Source of the DNA: Methylobacterium sp. AMS5 | GTDB taxonomy: Bacteria > Pseudomonadota > Alphaproteobacteria > Rhizobiales > Beijerinckiaceae | Assembly (NCBI RefSeq): GCF_001542815.1 | Contig: NZ_CP006992.1 | Span: 1,216,001 to 1,280,000, forward strand | Direction: 5' to 3' | Length of the DNA stretch: 64,000 nucleotides | Shown: positions 63,437 through 64,000 of the stretch, in pieces | Position numbering within the stretch: the first letter of the stretch is position 1 | Layout: each line of letters opens with the position of its first letter | Position numbers and translations under genes: made by a program | The notes under the pieces: model-generated | Databases searched by the model: none | What the model saw: the letters and a program-made list of their open reading frames with translations, nothing else | Told to the model about the DNA's origin: nothing

Positions 63437-64000
63437 TCAAGCGATGGCAAGACCGCCCAGCGCCGTCAGCACGACGACGCACCACGGCGGCGCCTTCCAG
63501 GCGGTCAGCAGCACGAAGGCAAGGGCCGCGAGGGCGAAATCGCGGGGTGAGCCGACCGCGCCGGTCCAGACGGGATCGTAGAGGGCCGCGCCCAGGATGC
63601 CGACCACTGCCGCATTGGTGCCGCGCATGGCCGCCCGCGCCGCCGGCCGCACACGGACGGCATCCCAGAAGGGCAGCATCCCGTAGACGAGCAGGAGGCC
63701 CGGCAGGAAGATCGCCACGAGAGCGATGCCGGCCCCGAGAACGCCGTTCGGCGCCGGCTGCGCCACCGCGCCGAGATAGGCGGCGACCGTGAAGAGCGGC
63801 CCCGGCACGGCCTGGGCCGCGCCGTATCCCGCGAGGAAGGCGTCCGGCGACACCCAGCCCGGATCGACCAATGCGGACCGCAGAAGCGGCAGGACGACAT
63901 GGCCGCCACCGAAGACGAAGGCGCCGGACCGATAGAACGCGTCCGACAACGCCAGGGCATGGGAACCGAGGGCGACTGCGAGGAGCTGCAGGCCGATCAG
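63437..64000 (-). CDS. chrA: Chromate transporter ChrA, C-terminal part; 5' end outside the window
   Basis: The frame is open from base 64000 leftwards. It encodes the second ChrA repeat: LSDAFYRSGAFVFGGGHVVLPLL, AAQAVPGPLFTVAAYLGA and five further hydrophobic segments to the stop at 63437. ChrA exports chromate from the cytoplasm in a proton-linked way. Only about 187 codons are visible, so whether the full two-domain form is present cannot be judged. It is convergent with the cellulose operon and separated from it by 100 bp. Confidence 0.88.
   Translation of the reverse strand: MIGLQLLAVALGSHALALSDAFYRSGAFVFGGGHVVLPLLRSALVDPGWVSPDAFLAGYGAAQAVPGPLFTVAAYLGAVAQPAPNGVLGAGIALVAIFLPGLLLVYGMLPFWDAVRVRPAARAAMRGTNAAVVGILGAALYDPVWTGAVGSPRDFALAALAFVLLTAWKAPPWCVVVLTALGGLAIA

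Overview
The window is high-GC DNA with short intergenic gaps and many 4-bp stop/start overlaps. Its gene content (urease operon with a His-rich UreE, BcsS/BcsN-type cellulose genes, FnrN-like regulator, PHB depolymerase-like esterase) points to an alphaproteobacterium of the Hyphomicrobiales, most likely Methylobacterium/Methylorubrum or a close relative. This is inferred from family recognition, not from a search.

Layout. (1) 1-8453: the 3' part of a giant repeat adhesin, an IalB-type secreted protein and a secreted PHB-depolymerase-like esterase. (2) 8454-10690: a mobile-element scar with IS3-type remnants, an integrase fragment cut by one of them, an intact tRNA-Arg(CCG) and a tRNA-like inverted copy of its 3' half. 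(3) 10691-23811: a FUSC membrane protein, an outer-membrane TonB receptor plus DUF4198 protein (probable nickel uptake), the divergent operon ureA-ureB-ureC-crcB-crcB-ureE-ureF-ureG-ureD, a urea transporter and an ammonium transporter. Two diverged direct copies of the tRNA-Arg locus (about 9991-10166 and 23853-24041) flank this nitrogen/nickel block. (4) 24203-30393: a small protein of unknown function, an HD-type hydrolase, a set of small secreted unknown proteins, and an M48 membrane protease with a small membrane partner. (5) 30799-36881: an STM4011-STM4015-type cluster (leucine-rich repeat protein, ATP-grasp-like protein, sulfatase-fold hydrolase and two radical SAM proteins, joined by 4-bp overlaps), preceded by a DUF6745-like gene and a broken small gene. 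Its function is not known and it is the best candidate here for an undescribed system. (6) 37179-40353: a low-GC lipoprotein, a universal stress protein with a small cytochrome c, and an FnrN-type regulator. (7) 40731-47191: cydC-cydD and, divergently, cydA-cydB-cydX, with an FNR/FixK box between them. (8) 47229-53548: a DeoR regulator, an amidase, a hybrid histidine kinase whose ATP site looks dead, and bcsS. (9) 53852-63336: bcsA-bcsB-bcsZ, a TPR protein and bcsN. A truncated chromate transporter ends the window.

How the parts fit. Urea enters through the transporter, urease (matured by UreD-EFG with nickel supplied by the divergent outer-membrane system) releases ammonia, and Amt recovers leaked ammonium. 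The tandem fluoride channels inside the urease operon may protect a nickel enzyme that fluoride inhibits. The FnrN-like regulator with FNR/FixK boxes upstream of both cyd units and of the stress protein/cytochrome c pair suggests one low-oxygen regulon. The cellulose cluster lacks an outer-membrane barrel BcsC and carries BcsS, BcsN and a TPR protein instead.
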